A model generated the notes under the pieces. That model was not told the origin of the DNA. It saw only the letters and a program-made list of their open reading frames with translations, and made no database searches. The translations under genes and the position numbers were made by a program. Below are positions 14,667 through 24,800 of a stretch of DNA of 64,000 nucleotides, piece by piece. Origin of the DNA: Methanosarcina barkeri str. Wiesmoor (lineage in GTDB: Archaea > Halobacteriota > Methanosarcinia > Methanosarcinales > Methanosarcinaceae); NCBI RefSeq assembly GCF_000969985.1, contig NZ_CP009526.1, positions 3,534,001 to 3,598,000 on the forward strand, written 5' to 3'. The stretch's first letter is position 1, and each line of letters opens with the position of its first letter.

Positions 14667-17600
14667 TTATGTAATTTTTATATATTCTGTTTTTGTTACC
14701 GTGTTCTTGCCTTTAACATTCTTTACTGTCAAGTTAACAGTATATGTTCCTGCCTTGGAATACTTGTGAATCGGATTCTGGTGGAATGACTTTGATCCGT
14801 CTCCAAAATCCCACCTCCATTTAGCAGGTATTCCTGTGCTTGTGTCAGTAAAAGTAACCTTTAATGGTGCTTTTCCTGATGTTGGATTCGCAGAAAAGTT
14901 TGCAACCGGTTTTGTTATTACTTTTATATATTCTGTTTTTGTTACCGTGTTCTTGCCTTTAGCATTCTTTACCGTCAAGTTAACAGTATATGTTCCTGCC
15001 TTTGAATATTTATGAACCGGATTCTGAAGGAATGACTTTGATCCATCTCCAAAATCCCATCTCCATTTAGCAGGTATTCCTGTGCTTGTGTCAGTAAATT
15101 TAACCTTTAATGGCATTTTTCCTGAGGTTGGAGTTGCAGAAAAGTTTGCAACCGGTTTTGTTATCACTTTTATATATTCTGTTTTTGTTACCGTGTTCTT
15201 GCCTTTAGCATTCTTTACTGTCAAGTTAACAGTATATTCCCCTGCTTTTGAATACTTATGAATCGGATTCTGGAAGTATGACTTTGATCCATCTCCAAAG
15301 TTCCAGAACCAGGAAGTTGGAGAGCCAGTACTTGTATCAGTAAATTTAACCTTTAATGGTGTTTTTCCGGAAGTAGGCGAGGCTGTAAATGCAGCTACTG
15401 GCTTTGCTGAAGATTGGCTACCAACATTAATGTACCCAGTTTTTACCTCCGAATCGCTTCCATCCTCGTTGGAAACCGTAAGGTTGACAGTGTAGGTACC
15501 GGCTGCAGTGTAAGTATGAGCAGGGTTCTGCTCGGTAACGTTAGTACCATCTCCGAAGTCCCAGAGCCAGGAAGTAGGTGAACCAGTCGACTGATCCGTA
15601 AAGTTGACAATGAGAGGCACAGTACCGCTCGTTACATCAGCTATGAATGCAGCAACCGGTTCTGCAGGCGTAGATGGTTCGGATACTGTGATATAATCGG
15701 TCTTTACCTCGGAATCGGTCCCGTTTGCATTTGCAACCGTAAGGTTGACAGTGTAAGTACCGGCTGAAGTATATGTATACGAGGGGTTCTGCTCAGTTGA
15801 GTCTATAGTTCCGTCGTTATTAAAGTCCCATTCCCATGTATCCGGCGATCTGGTGGACAGGTCGGTGAAATTCACAATCATAGGTCCGATTCCCGATGTC
15901 ACGTCGGCCTCAAAGTCCGCCACCGGTGCCTCTGTCAGCGGGTAACAGGCGACGCCGTTCCACGTCGGTGTGGTGAAGCCGGTAGCGCTTTCGTAGTAGT
16001 ACGCCACTAAGTTGGTGCACCCAGATGCCCATCTGCTGCCCATCGTCGGAGCGTTGCCCATGAACGTCATGGATGTCAGGGCGGTACAGCTGCGGAACGC
16101 ACTGCTGCCGATGCTGGTGACATTGTTTCCTATGGTCACAGAGGTAAGATTGGTGCAGTCGCGGAACGCGCTACCACCAATGCTGGTGACGCTGTCCGGG
16201 ATGGCTATCAAGGTCAGGGCAGTGCAGCCATAGAACGCACTGCTGCCGATGCTGGTGACATTATTTCCTATAGTTACAGTTGTCAGTCCAGAGCAGTCGC
16301 TGAATGCAATGTCGCCGATTGTTGTGACGCTGTCCGGGATGGTTACAGTTGTCAGTGCAGAGCATTGGCGGAACGCACTGCTACTAATGCTGGTGACATT
16401 GTTTCCTATGGTAACCGATGTCAGGGAGGTGCAGCCATAAAACGCACTGCTGCCGATGCTGGTAACATTATTTCCTATAGGCACAGAGGTAAGATAGGTG
16501 CAGCCATAAAACGCACTGCTGCCGATGCTGGTAACATTATTTCCTATAGGCACAATTGTCAGTCCGGAGCAGTCGCGGAACGCACTGTCGCCGATTGTTG
16601 TGACGCTGTCCGGGATGGTTACCGAACCGGTCTTTCCTGATGGACATTGTATCAACGTTGTGATGTCCTTGTTGTACAAGACTCCATCGATGCTAGCGTA
16701 TATACTGTTGTCGTTATCGACATCGATCGCGGTCAGAGCAGAGCAACCAGAGAACGCAGAACTGTCTATGTTCGTAACCCCGCTGCCGATGGTCACAGTT
16801 GTCAGTCTGGAGCAGTCCTGGAACGCATAGTCGAGGATGGTTGTGACGCTGTCCGGGATGGTTACAGTTGTCAGGGCAGAGCATTGGCGGAACGCAGAAT
16901 TACCTATGCTGGTGACACCGCTACCGATGTTCACTGAGGTAATGGAGATGCAGCCCTGGAACGCACTGCTGCCAATTTTGGTGACGCTGTCCGGGATGGT
17001 CACAGAGGTCAGGGCAGCGCAGCCCTGGAACGCATAGCTGCCGATGCTGATGACATTATTTCCTATGGTCACAGAGGTAAGGGCGATGCAGTCGCAGAAC
17101 GCAGAATTGCCGATGCTGGTGACATTGTTTCCTATGTTCACCGAGGTAATGGAGATGCAGCCCTGGAATGCGCTGGTGCCGATTGTTGTGACGCTGTCCG
17201 GGATGGTCACAGAGGTCAGGGCAGTGCAGCCGTAGAAAGCGCTGTCGCCGATTGTTGTGACGCTGTCCGGGATGGTTACCGAACCGGTCTTTCCTGATGG
17301 ACATTGTATCAACGTTGTGATGTCCTTGTTGTACAAGACCCCGTCGATGCTAGCGTACATACTGTTGTCGTTATCGACATCGATCGCGGTCAGAGCAGAG
17401 CAATCAGAGAACACAGAATTGTCTATGCTCGTAACCCCACTTCCGATGGTCACTGTTGTTAGTCCGGAGCAGTCTGGGAACACATAGCTGCTGATGGTTG
17501 TGACGCTGTTCGGGATGGCTACAGAACCGGTCTTTCCTGACGGACATCGTATCAAAGTTGTGACGTCTTTGTTGTACAAGACTCCATCGATGCTAGTGTA

Positions 17601-20315
17601 CACACTGTTGTCGGCATCGACATCGATCGCGGTCAGAGCAGAGCAATCAGAGAACGCAAAACTGCTGCTGCTCGTAACCCCGCCGATGCTCGTAACCCCG
17701 CCTCCGATGGTAACTATTGTCAGTCCAGAGCAGCCGCAGAACGCAGAGCTACCGATGCTGGTGACGCTGTCCGGGATGGCTACAGTTGTCAGAGCAGAGC
17801 AGCTTCGGAACGCGCTGGTGCCGATGTTGATGACACCGTCCGGGATGGTCACTGTTGTCAGAGCGGAGCAACCTTGGAACGCGCTGGCACCGATATTAGT
17901 GACACCGCTACCGATTTTCACTGTGGTCACCGAAGGACAGTTATAGAACGCCCCGTCGCTAATTGCTGTGACACCGCTGCCAATGGCCAATGTGGTCAGA
18001 GCAGAGCAACTAGAGAACGCATACTTGCCAATACTGATAACGCTGTTCGGGATGGTCATAGCTGTCAGAGCGGAGCAGCTCATGAATGCATAATCGCCTA
18101 TGTTTGTGACGCTGTTCGGGATGGTCACTGTTGTCAGAGCGGAGCAACCCTGGAATGCGCTGGTGCCGATAGTAGTGACAGGCAGTCCCTCGATCTCCGC
18201 GGGTATGATGACAATACCATCTGACCCTATGTATTTAGTGATGGTGATAGAGCTGCCGTCACTGGTGTAGGTAAAATCACTGGCAGGAGAGGCCTGCTCT
18301 TTCACGATGATGTAGTCGCTCTTGACTTCGTCACCGCTTCCTGCAGGGTTGCTCACCGTCAGATTGACGGTGTATGTTCCCGCGGTCGTATATGTGTAGC
18401 TCGGATTCTGCATCGTACTGTCAATTGTACCGTCATTGTTGAAGTCCCACTGCCAGGAGGACGGCGAGTTCGTAGACAGGTCAGTGAACTGCACGCTGCT
18501 TCCTATTAAAGTAGTCACTGGGTCAGCTGAGAAATCAGCCATAGGTGGCAAATATTCCACTGAGATCAGATTGACCCTGGTGACAGTATCCGAAGCCGCC
18601 AGGTTAGAGGCGGTCATAGTCACTGTATAGTTACCAGCGGCATTATATGTCCAGGGGGGATTCTGCTCGTACGAGTCGATTATGCCATCGGACTCGAAGT
18701 CCCAGGCCCAGCTGACTGGTCTGTTGGTGGTAAGGTCAGTGAACTGCACGGTCAGCGGAGCGGAGCCGCTGGTCACATCAACGGAGAAATCGGCTACCGG
18801 TGAGTCCGGCAGGACGGGGACAATGTAATCGGCCTTGGTTTCGGTGTTCGATCCACCGGTGTTGGATACCGTCAATGAGACAGTGTATGTGCCGGGGGCC
18901 TCGTAGGTGAACGAGGGGTTCTGCTCAGTTGAGTCCACAATCCCATCGTTATCGAAATCCCAGGCATAGTCAAGTATTACACCAGTGCTCTCATCATGGA
19001 ACTGTACCGTAAGCGGTGCGGTTCCGGAGGTCACATCGGCAGTGAAGTTAGCCACTGGTGCACTAACCACACCAATGTTGATGACGCCAACCGCCTCCAG
19101 GTCTAATCCGCCTGAACCCCAGGTCACCCAGCCATCATAGATGGGGTTGCCCTGGGAGTCCTTGAAGTCCCCGCTGCCCGGAATATCCACTATTCGGACA
19201 TAGTTGATGGAGTTAAGGTCTACGCTCCCATTCAGCACTTCGGGTGCCTGCGCAAGGTTGCTCAGGTCAAAGGGTGTGCCCCAGGAATCACCATAAGCAT
19301 TGACATGCTTCCCTACCAGGTTGTATACATCGGTGGGGTCTATACTCCCATATCCGCCTACTTGTCCGGAAGTCAGGGATATCGAGGGGAAGCGCGCAAA
19401 GACGATGCCGTCAGTGGATACCTCCACATAAGCTAGCTCGGCGAATATGCTCTCCGTGCCTGAGACGATGAAACCGTTCTCAAAAACCGCCAGGTCCGGT
19501 CCTTCGCCGTTAGCGATGGGCAAGTCGAACCCGAGGGTTACGGATCCAGGTAGTTCGCCTGCATTTATCTGATCTTGATCTAGATCTCCCAGGCTGACAA
19601 TGTCAAAGTTATCGCCGGTCACCGGACCGAGGGCCTTGCTCGGATCGGAAAACGGTGGCCCGATGCTCTGGTTAGCTGGAGAGTAGTCCACGACCGTGCT
19701 GGCCCAGGTTATAAATATAGGATTCACATTGCCGCAGTCGGTCTTGCCGTCACCGTTCGGACCTACGAAACCTGGTATCCCCGGATCGGGGGCTCCGGGA
19801 TTGGTGTTCTCCAGTGCGGTAGAATAAATATTGAGGATGGTCCCGTTGACGGTCACAGTGTCATCGCCTGTGGTATTTACCGTCCATGCAAATTCCTCCT
19901 CACTGGCAGATTCACCGGCAACATAGCTTGGTCCGTAGTCATAGGTACCGGATACCGTTTCGTCGGGCACTGTGACACTGTAAGTTATGGTGTCAGTGAC
20001 TCCGGTGAGGTTGACTGTGCCGTAAAAATCCAGGAATGTATAATCTTCCTCGGAAGTGTTCCAGATGTAACGTCCACTGTCAACTTCAGTAAGATTCCAG
20101 TCTGCAGGAAGGGCTTCATGTATTACGATGGAATCCTCGTCAGTATTGAAGGAAACTGTAAGGGTTACATTGTAGGTATTTCCGTCAGATACTTCTGAGG
20201 GAGTAATCGTTCTTGTTATTGTTGCTTCACCGGTAGCAACAGCTGGCATGGCCAGCATTGCTATGGAAAGTAAAAGCATGACTGTTGTCAGAACAAAAAA
20301 CCTTTTTTTTTGCAT
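14667..20315 (-). CDS. Giant secreted surface protein A: BspA-type LRR and PKD domains
   Basis: The 1882-aa product has a signal peptide (MQKKRFFVLTTVMLLLSIAM, cleavage near AVATG). Residues about 30-155 are a beta-rich Thr/Asp domain. Residues 155-415 form a module with PNGDGKTDCGNVNP, KALGP and ELAYVEVSTDGIVFARFP, like bacterial surface modules. Three PKD domains (about 415-670, WDFDNDG and YTY-x-TV patterns) precede roughly thirty BspA-type leucine-rich repeats (about 690-1450; consensus IGSSAFYGCTALTSVTIPDSV) broken by three DVDNDNSxYxSIDGVLYNKD inserts. Five PKD domains (about 1460-1882) end in KTEYIKIT. There is no C-terminal membrane anchor or sorting motif. The LRR DNA is visibly GC-richer than the PKD tails. 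Probably S-layer associated, binding or adhesive; the ligand is unknown. Confidence 0.88.
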   Translation of the reverse strand: MQKKRFFVLTTVMLLLSIAMLAMPAVATGEATITRTITPSEVSDGNTYNVTLTVSFNTDEDSIVIHEALPADWNLTEVDSGRYIWNTSEEDYTFLDFYGTVNLTGVTDTITYSVTVPDETVSGTYDYGPSYVAGESASEEEFAWTVNTTGDDTVTVNGTILNIYSTALENTNPGAPDPGIPGFVGPNGDGKTDCGNVNPIFITWASTVVDYSPANQSIGPPFSDPSKALGPVTGDNFDIVSLGDLDQDQINAGELPGSVTLGFDLPIANGEGPDLAVFENGFIVSGTESIFAELAYVEVSTDGIVFARFPSISLTSGQVGGYGSIDPTDVYNLVGKHVNAYGDSWGTPFDLSNLAQAPEVLNGSVDLNSINYVRIVDIPGSGDFKDSQGNPIYDGWVTWGSGGLDLEAVGVINIGVVSAPVANFTADVTSGTAPLTVQFHDESTGVILDYAWDFDNDGIVDSTEQNPSFTYEAPGTYTVSLTVSNTGGSNTETKADYIVPVLPDSPVADFSVDVTSGSAPLTVQFTDLTTNRPVSWAWDFESDGIIDSYEQNPPWTYNAAGNYTVTMTASNLAASDTVTRVNLISVEYLPPMADFSADPVTTLIGSSVQFTDLSTNSPSSWQWDFNNDGTIDSTMQNPSYTYTTAGTYTVNLTVSNPAGSGDEVKSDYIIVKEQASPASDFTYTSDGSSITITKYIGSDGIVIIPAEIEGLPVTTIGTSAFQGCSALTTVTIPNSVTNIGDYAFMSCSALTAMTIPNSVISIGKYAFSSCSALTTLAIGSGVTAISDGAFYNCPSVTTVKIGSGVTNIGASAFQGCSALTTVTIPDGVINIGTSAFRSCSALTTVAIPDSVTSIGSSAFCGCSGLTIVTIGGGVTSIGGVTSSSSFAFSDCSALTAIDVDADNSVYTSIDGVLYNKDVTTLIRCPSGKTGSVAIPNSVTTISSYVFPDCSGLTTVTIGSGVTSIDNSVFSDCSALTAIDVDNDNSMYASIDGVLYNKDITTLIQCPSGKTGSVTIPDSVTTIGDSAFYGCTALTSVTIPDSVTTIGTSAFQGCISITSVNIGNNVTSIGNSAFCDCIALTSVTIGNNVISIGSYAFQGCAALTSVTIPDSVTKIGSSAFQGCISITSVNIGSGVTSIGNSAFRQCSALTTVTIPDSVTTILDYAFQDCSRLTTVTIGSGVTNIDSSAFSGCSALTAIDVDNDNSIYASIDGVLYNKDITTLIQCPSGKTGSVTIPDSVTTIGDSAFRDCSGLTIVPIGNNVTSIGSSAFYGCTYLTSVPIGNNVTSIGSSAFYGCTSLTSVTIGNNVTSISSSAFRQCSALTTVTIPDSVTTIGDIAFSDCSGLTTVTIGNNVTSIGSSAFYGCTALTLIAIPDSVTSIGGSAFRDCTNLTSVTIGNNVTSIGSSAFRSCTALTSMTFMGNAPTMGSRWASGCTNLVAYYYESATGFTTPTWNGVACYPLTEAPVADFEADVTSGIGPMIVNFTDLSTRSPDTWEWDFNNDGTIDSTEQNPSYTYTSAGTYTVNLTVANANGTDSEVKTDYITVSEPSTPAEPVAAFIADVTSGTVPLIVNFTDQSTGSPTSWLWDFGDGTNVTEQNPAHTYTAAGTYTVNLTVSNEDGSDSEVKTGYINVGSQSSAKPVAAFTASPTSGKTPLKVKFTDTSTGSPTSWFWNFGDGSKSYFQNPIHKYSKAGEYTVNLTVKNAKGKNTVTKTEYIKVITKPVANFSATPTSGKMPLKVKFTDTSTGIPAKWRWDFGDGSKSFLQNPVHKYSKAGTYTVNLTVKNAKGKNTVTKTEYIKVITKPVANFSANPTSGKAPLKVTFTDTSTGIPAKWRWDFGDGSKSFHQNPIHKYSKAGTYTVNLTVKNVKGKNTVTKTEYIKIT

Positions 20316-21250
20316 TTCTATTCCTCTTTTTTCATAGGGGATTCAGTCTACCTGCGCGGAAATTTCCGGACCCCCGAAGATTTGGTAATCGGTTTGCTCG
20401 GGCAGGAAATTTTTTTGGTTCAAGGATTTTCGGACCTTTGAAGAAAGCAGGAAGCTACTGAATTTTGTTATTCTGTTTTTTATTCTCGCGGATTTTGAGG
20501 ATTCCGGGATCAGCCGGTTTTGAACTACTTAGCTGTAGAACCTTAATTTGACAGAAGCATATATATTATAATGTATAAATGGGCTTCAAGCTTCGGTTTT
20601 CTTTATACAATTTAAATTTATAAATTATGTTTATAGATTTTTGATATATTTCATATTACCAAAAGGTAATGTGCCAATGCAATGTGTTTTTTGTAATAAA
20701 AACTGTATTAATTAATAAAATTTGTCAAATTAGTGGTAGAAAGTTTCGGTGACCTAACAGATAATGATAGCATTTCAAAATCCGGAAAAATGCCGAATAT
20801 GAAAAACACAGCTCGAATTAAAATTCGCCCTTTAAGCAAAAATGCTTCAATACTTGTCAAGATCTTTGGTGAAGGGCATACCTAACTTTCAGTTCGTTTA
20901 AAACAAATTTCAGGCAAGAGCCGTGTATAGGAAATAAGTGCTTTTAGTTTCTTTTTTGAGATCCTCCTATGTTTTTATGGGGTTGGCGGTTGTTCTGGGC
21001 GAAAGAATCGGGCCTTATTTTTTGTATGGTGAGGCTATCGAATCAGATTTCGGACCTTTTTGAAGCGTCAGACCAACCGAATTATTTAGGAATTTTCGTA
21101 TCTTAGCTGGATACAATTCTTAATATGGAATGACTTTGTCTAAATGTTCCAAGCTTTTCAGAAATATTTTATTTAGCTAATTAGATACAATTAAACAGAT
21201 TAATATTTGTAGCTTCTACAAATAAAAATCTTTGGCTAATTATTCTTATC
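20316..21250 (-). promoter_or_regulatory. Long leader of surface gene A
   Basis: No gene is visible. In minus sense the block runs from a conserved promoter-like element (21223-21250), past an inverted repeat ATTTGTAG-CTT-CTACAAAT (21205-21223), a CCGAAA-type motif near 21055, a distal CCC(A/T)TA...AGGAGG copy near 20965, a second CCGAAAA motif near 20430, and a proximal CCCCTATGAAAAAAGAGGA beside the ATG. It is nearly identical to the leader of gene E. Confidence 0.5.
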
Positions 21251-21690
21251 CTTATGGATAACACGTTCCTTCAAGACCCTGAAGGAATGAAGGAAATTTT
21301 TCAGATTCTATTCCTGATTTATTTTCACCGTCTATCCGTTTCCCTGTTATTGAGCATGCTCCGGTTTCTGCTGTTGTTGACTCAAATAAATTTCTGTTTC
21401 AGTTCGACTTTTCAGGAGTTTTTCGTCGATCTTGGATATGTTATATCAGCAGGGACAGCAACAGAGCAAAATATTGGAATTATCACATACATAAAAAATA
21501 CTTTAATATCGTGTAAAAAGAAAACAAATTGGATAAAAAATCTATGTGGGTACAAATTGTTAATGCTTGATGACACTGCTTTTAGTTTTCCTTCATAAGT
21601 TCTTGGACACACAATATTCTTATGTACACAATATTGAACTGTTCTCGTTATGGTTGCCTTTTCTCCGATAAAAAATCAGAACTTTCATTC

Positions 21691-21732
21691 AAAAAAGAAA
21701 GGAGGAAAACAGCTTTATTCGGCTGCCTCCTC
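21691..21732 (-). terminator. Terminator of surface gene B
   Basis: In minus sense AGGAGGCAGC-CGAATAAA-GCTG-TTTT-CCTCCT then TTTCTTTTTTG. Same hairpin as behind gene A; here the AGGAGG arm is one pair longer. Confidence 0.6.
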
Positions 21733-21786
21733 CCAGAAGGTTATCATCCCTTTTTATTCCCAGATCCTGCATAATCAGCTGGATAT
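21715..21786 (-). pseudogene. Vestige of the gene-D type C-terminus behind gene B
   Basis: In minus sense GCTGATTATGCAGGATCTGG encodes ADYAGSG as in gene D, continuing to NKKG. A one-base loss then produces TGA TAA instead of continuing to ITFWAEAAE. Located about 90 nt after gene B. Confidence 0.7.
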
Positions 21787-21875
21787 GAGAAAGTTTTTCT
21801 CTATTTCCCTTCGTTCTTTCATTCCTTTTCCCGTACATTTCTTTTTTCCTTTAAGCAACCGGTTTTGTTACAATT

Positions 21876-24800
21876 TTATGTAATTTTTATATATTCTGTT
21901 TTTGTTACCGTGTTACGTCCTGCTGCATTCTTTACTGTTAAGTTAACCGTATATGTTCCTGCCTTTGAATACTTGTGAATCGGATTCTGGTGGAATGAAT
22001 CTGATCCATCTCCAAAGTCCCAGCTCCATTTAGCAGGTATTCCTGTACTTGTGTCAGTAAATTTAACCTTTAATGGTGCTTTTCCTGATGTAACACTGCT
22101 GTTGAAGTTTGCAACCGGTTTTGTAATCACTTTTATATATTCTGTTTTTGTTACCGTGTTTTTGCCTTTAGCATTCTTTACTGTCAAGTTAACAGTATAT
22201 GTTCCTGCTTTTGAATATTTGTGAACCGGATTCTGAAGGAATGACTTTGCTCCGTCTCCAAAGTCCCATCTCCATTTAGCAGGGATTCCTGTGCTTGTGT
22301 CAGTAAAAGTAACCTTTAATGGTGCTTTTCCTGAGGTTGGACTCGCAGAAAAGTTTGCCACAGGTTTTGTAATCACTTTTATATATTCTGTTTTTGTTAC
22401 CGTGTTCTTGCCTTTAGCATTCTTTACTGTCAAGTTAACAGTATATATTCCTGCCTTTGAATACTTGTGAACAGGATTCTGTAGGAATGACTTTGACCCG
22501 TCTCCAAATTTCCAGAACCAGGAAGTTGGAGAGCCAGTGCTTGTGTCAGTAAATTTAACCTTTAATGGCGTTTTTCCTGAAGTAGGCGACGCAGTAAATG
22601 CAGCTACCGGCTTTGCTGAAGATTGGCTACCAACATTAATGTACCCAGTCTTCACCTCTGAATCACTCCCTTTTGCATTTGTAACCGTAAGGTTGACAGT
22701 GTAGGTACCGGTTGCATTATAGGTATGCGAAGGGTTCTGCTCAGTTGAGTCCACAGTTCCGTCGTTATTAAAGTCCCACGAATAGGACGAAACGGTGCCT
22801 GTGGACTGGTCGGTGAAATTGACTGTCAATGGCGCATTACCTGATGTTATGTCTGCAGAGAAGTCAGCAACAGGCGAAGAGAGAGAGTCCTTGAAGGCAT
22901 AGACTTTCTGATCCGCTCCGATACTGAAAAGCATACCGTCCGAAAGTGCTGGGGTAGATCCTGCATGTGGAGTGTGCCAGGCTACTTCTCCCGTAAAGGC
23001 GTCCAGAGCATAGAGGTCATTGTAACCGAAGTATCCGTTGCCTTCGGTTCCGACGTAGACAAGCCCGTCAGCTACCGCAACAGAACATGTCCAGCCTCCT
23101 ATTCCCCCGTTCTCTCCTGTCAGGGAAGGGGTTTCCCAGACTTTTTCTCCCGTACTTGCGTTGAAGCAGTAGGTCTGCACATTGGAAAAACCAGAGCAGC
23201 CTCCACAAACATAGACATTTCCGTAGGCAAATGCAGGAGTTGAGTCTGTCCTTTCGATATTTTGCTGCCAGATTATGCTCCCGTCAACAGCGTCCAGGGC
23301 AAGAAGGTCTCCGTCTCCGTAGAAGTTGTAGGTTGTCAGGTAGAGGACCCCGTCTTTATAAGCAGGGGATCCACAGAAATTCTGTTCTATATTATTAATG
23401 TGCCATACCTGATCTCCTGTTACTGCGTCCACGCAGTAAGCATGGCCTGCATAAGAAGTCCCATATCCCCAGCTTGTCAGGTAGAACTTTCCGTCCGCGT
23501 ATGCAGGGACGGACTGAGCATCTCCGACGACTTCAAAACTCCAGAGCAAGTATCCGGTGTATTCGTCAAGACAGTAATAATGGCTTCCATCCCAATCGCT
23601 AAAGATTACCATACCATCCGCAATAGCAGGTCCACTATTAACCGCACCCTGACTTCCCACAGTATCATTGAAACACCAGATTTTTTCTCCGGTTTCTGCG
23701 TCGTAACAGCCAAGTTCGGGGCCAGTGGCCGTAAAGACCATGCCGTCATCATAAGCAGGGGAAGCCCACGAACCGTATACGGCTTTCGGAATGCTGACGT
23801 TCCACAGAATATCTCCACTAAATTCGTCCAAGGCTACTAACTGGGGAATATCCTCCGTGCTCTCTTCCATTCCTGCGGTCCCGCATATCACAAAGACTTT
23901 TCCTCCGGCCGCAACAGGGGAGGAACTGCTGATTGCATCAATGTCCTCACTTATCCACTCGGTCTGATTGGTCTTGGGCCCGCTTTCTGAGTAGCCAAGG
24001 TGGTCAACCTTTCCATGGAACTGGTACCAGGAATTCTCAGGAATGGACTCGTTTTTCTGCTCTTCAACATAATTTGAGTAGGGAAGGACCAGAGGGTACT
24101 TATCAGTTCCTGCATCAGCAGTGTAAGCCGTATCCCCTATACCGTCCCCATTTGAGTCGCTTCCTGCGTAGTCATCGTAGTAATTACCTATATACCCTGT
24201 CAGTTTTGTTCCATTCCAGACATATTCTACTGGTTCGGAGCTCTGGAAGAATGAGTCTGACCCTCCGGATATATGGTCGTTTGAACCTCCCATTTTCTTT
24301 CCATTGTTGTTGATGAAGGTGTTCTTATAGATCCGGTTGTCTCCTGTGCTATCAAGAACAGCTGCAAAGTCCCAGCAGTTGGAAATATTATTCTGCCGGA
24401 GAGTGTTTTCAGTTCCCTGTAACCATACCCCTTCGGCGCAGTCATCTATAAGGTTGTCTTCTATCAGTACGTTCTTTGCATTGACGTTAATTGCAAAGCA
24501 CATCTCTTCGGTCCCTGTAATTTCAAAGCCGCTGAACTCAACGCCGTCAGCACTTATGGTTACGCCTGAAGAGTCTATGAAACCCGAAGCGTTCAGGACA
24601 GGGTCCTTGATGCCTTTTAGAGTCAGATTCTTGTCGATGGTCAGGACTTCGTGATACTCCCCGGGATATACCTTGATGATGTCTCCGGAATCGGCTGAAT
24701 TAATAGCTGCCTGGATAGACTCCCCTCTTTTAATCGGCCAGGTAGTCGGAACTTTGACTGCGTAAATGTAGTCTTCGGCAACTTTTTTATCCGTCCCGTG

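Noticed and set aside
15400-18300. Long antisense frames inside the LRR region of gene A (and of gene E)
   Set aside because: They arise from the regular codon pattern of the repeats, have no ribosome sites, and read as repetitive Val/Met/Thr strings without a fold.
21254-21612. A 114-codon plus-strand frame and its antisense partner in the spacer, repeated near 42.7-43.05 kb
   Set aside because: The two copies differ by indels that change the frame and by tandem-unit number. There is no ribosome site, and the region is part of the duplicated intergenic unit.
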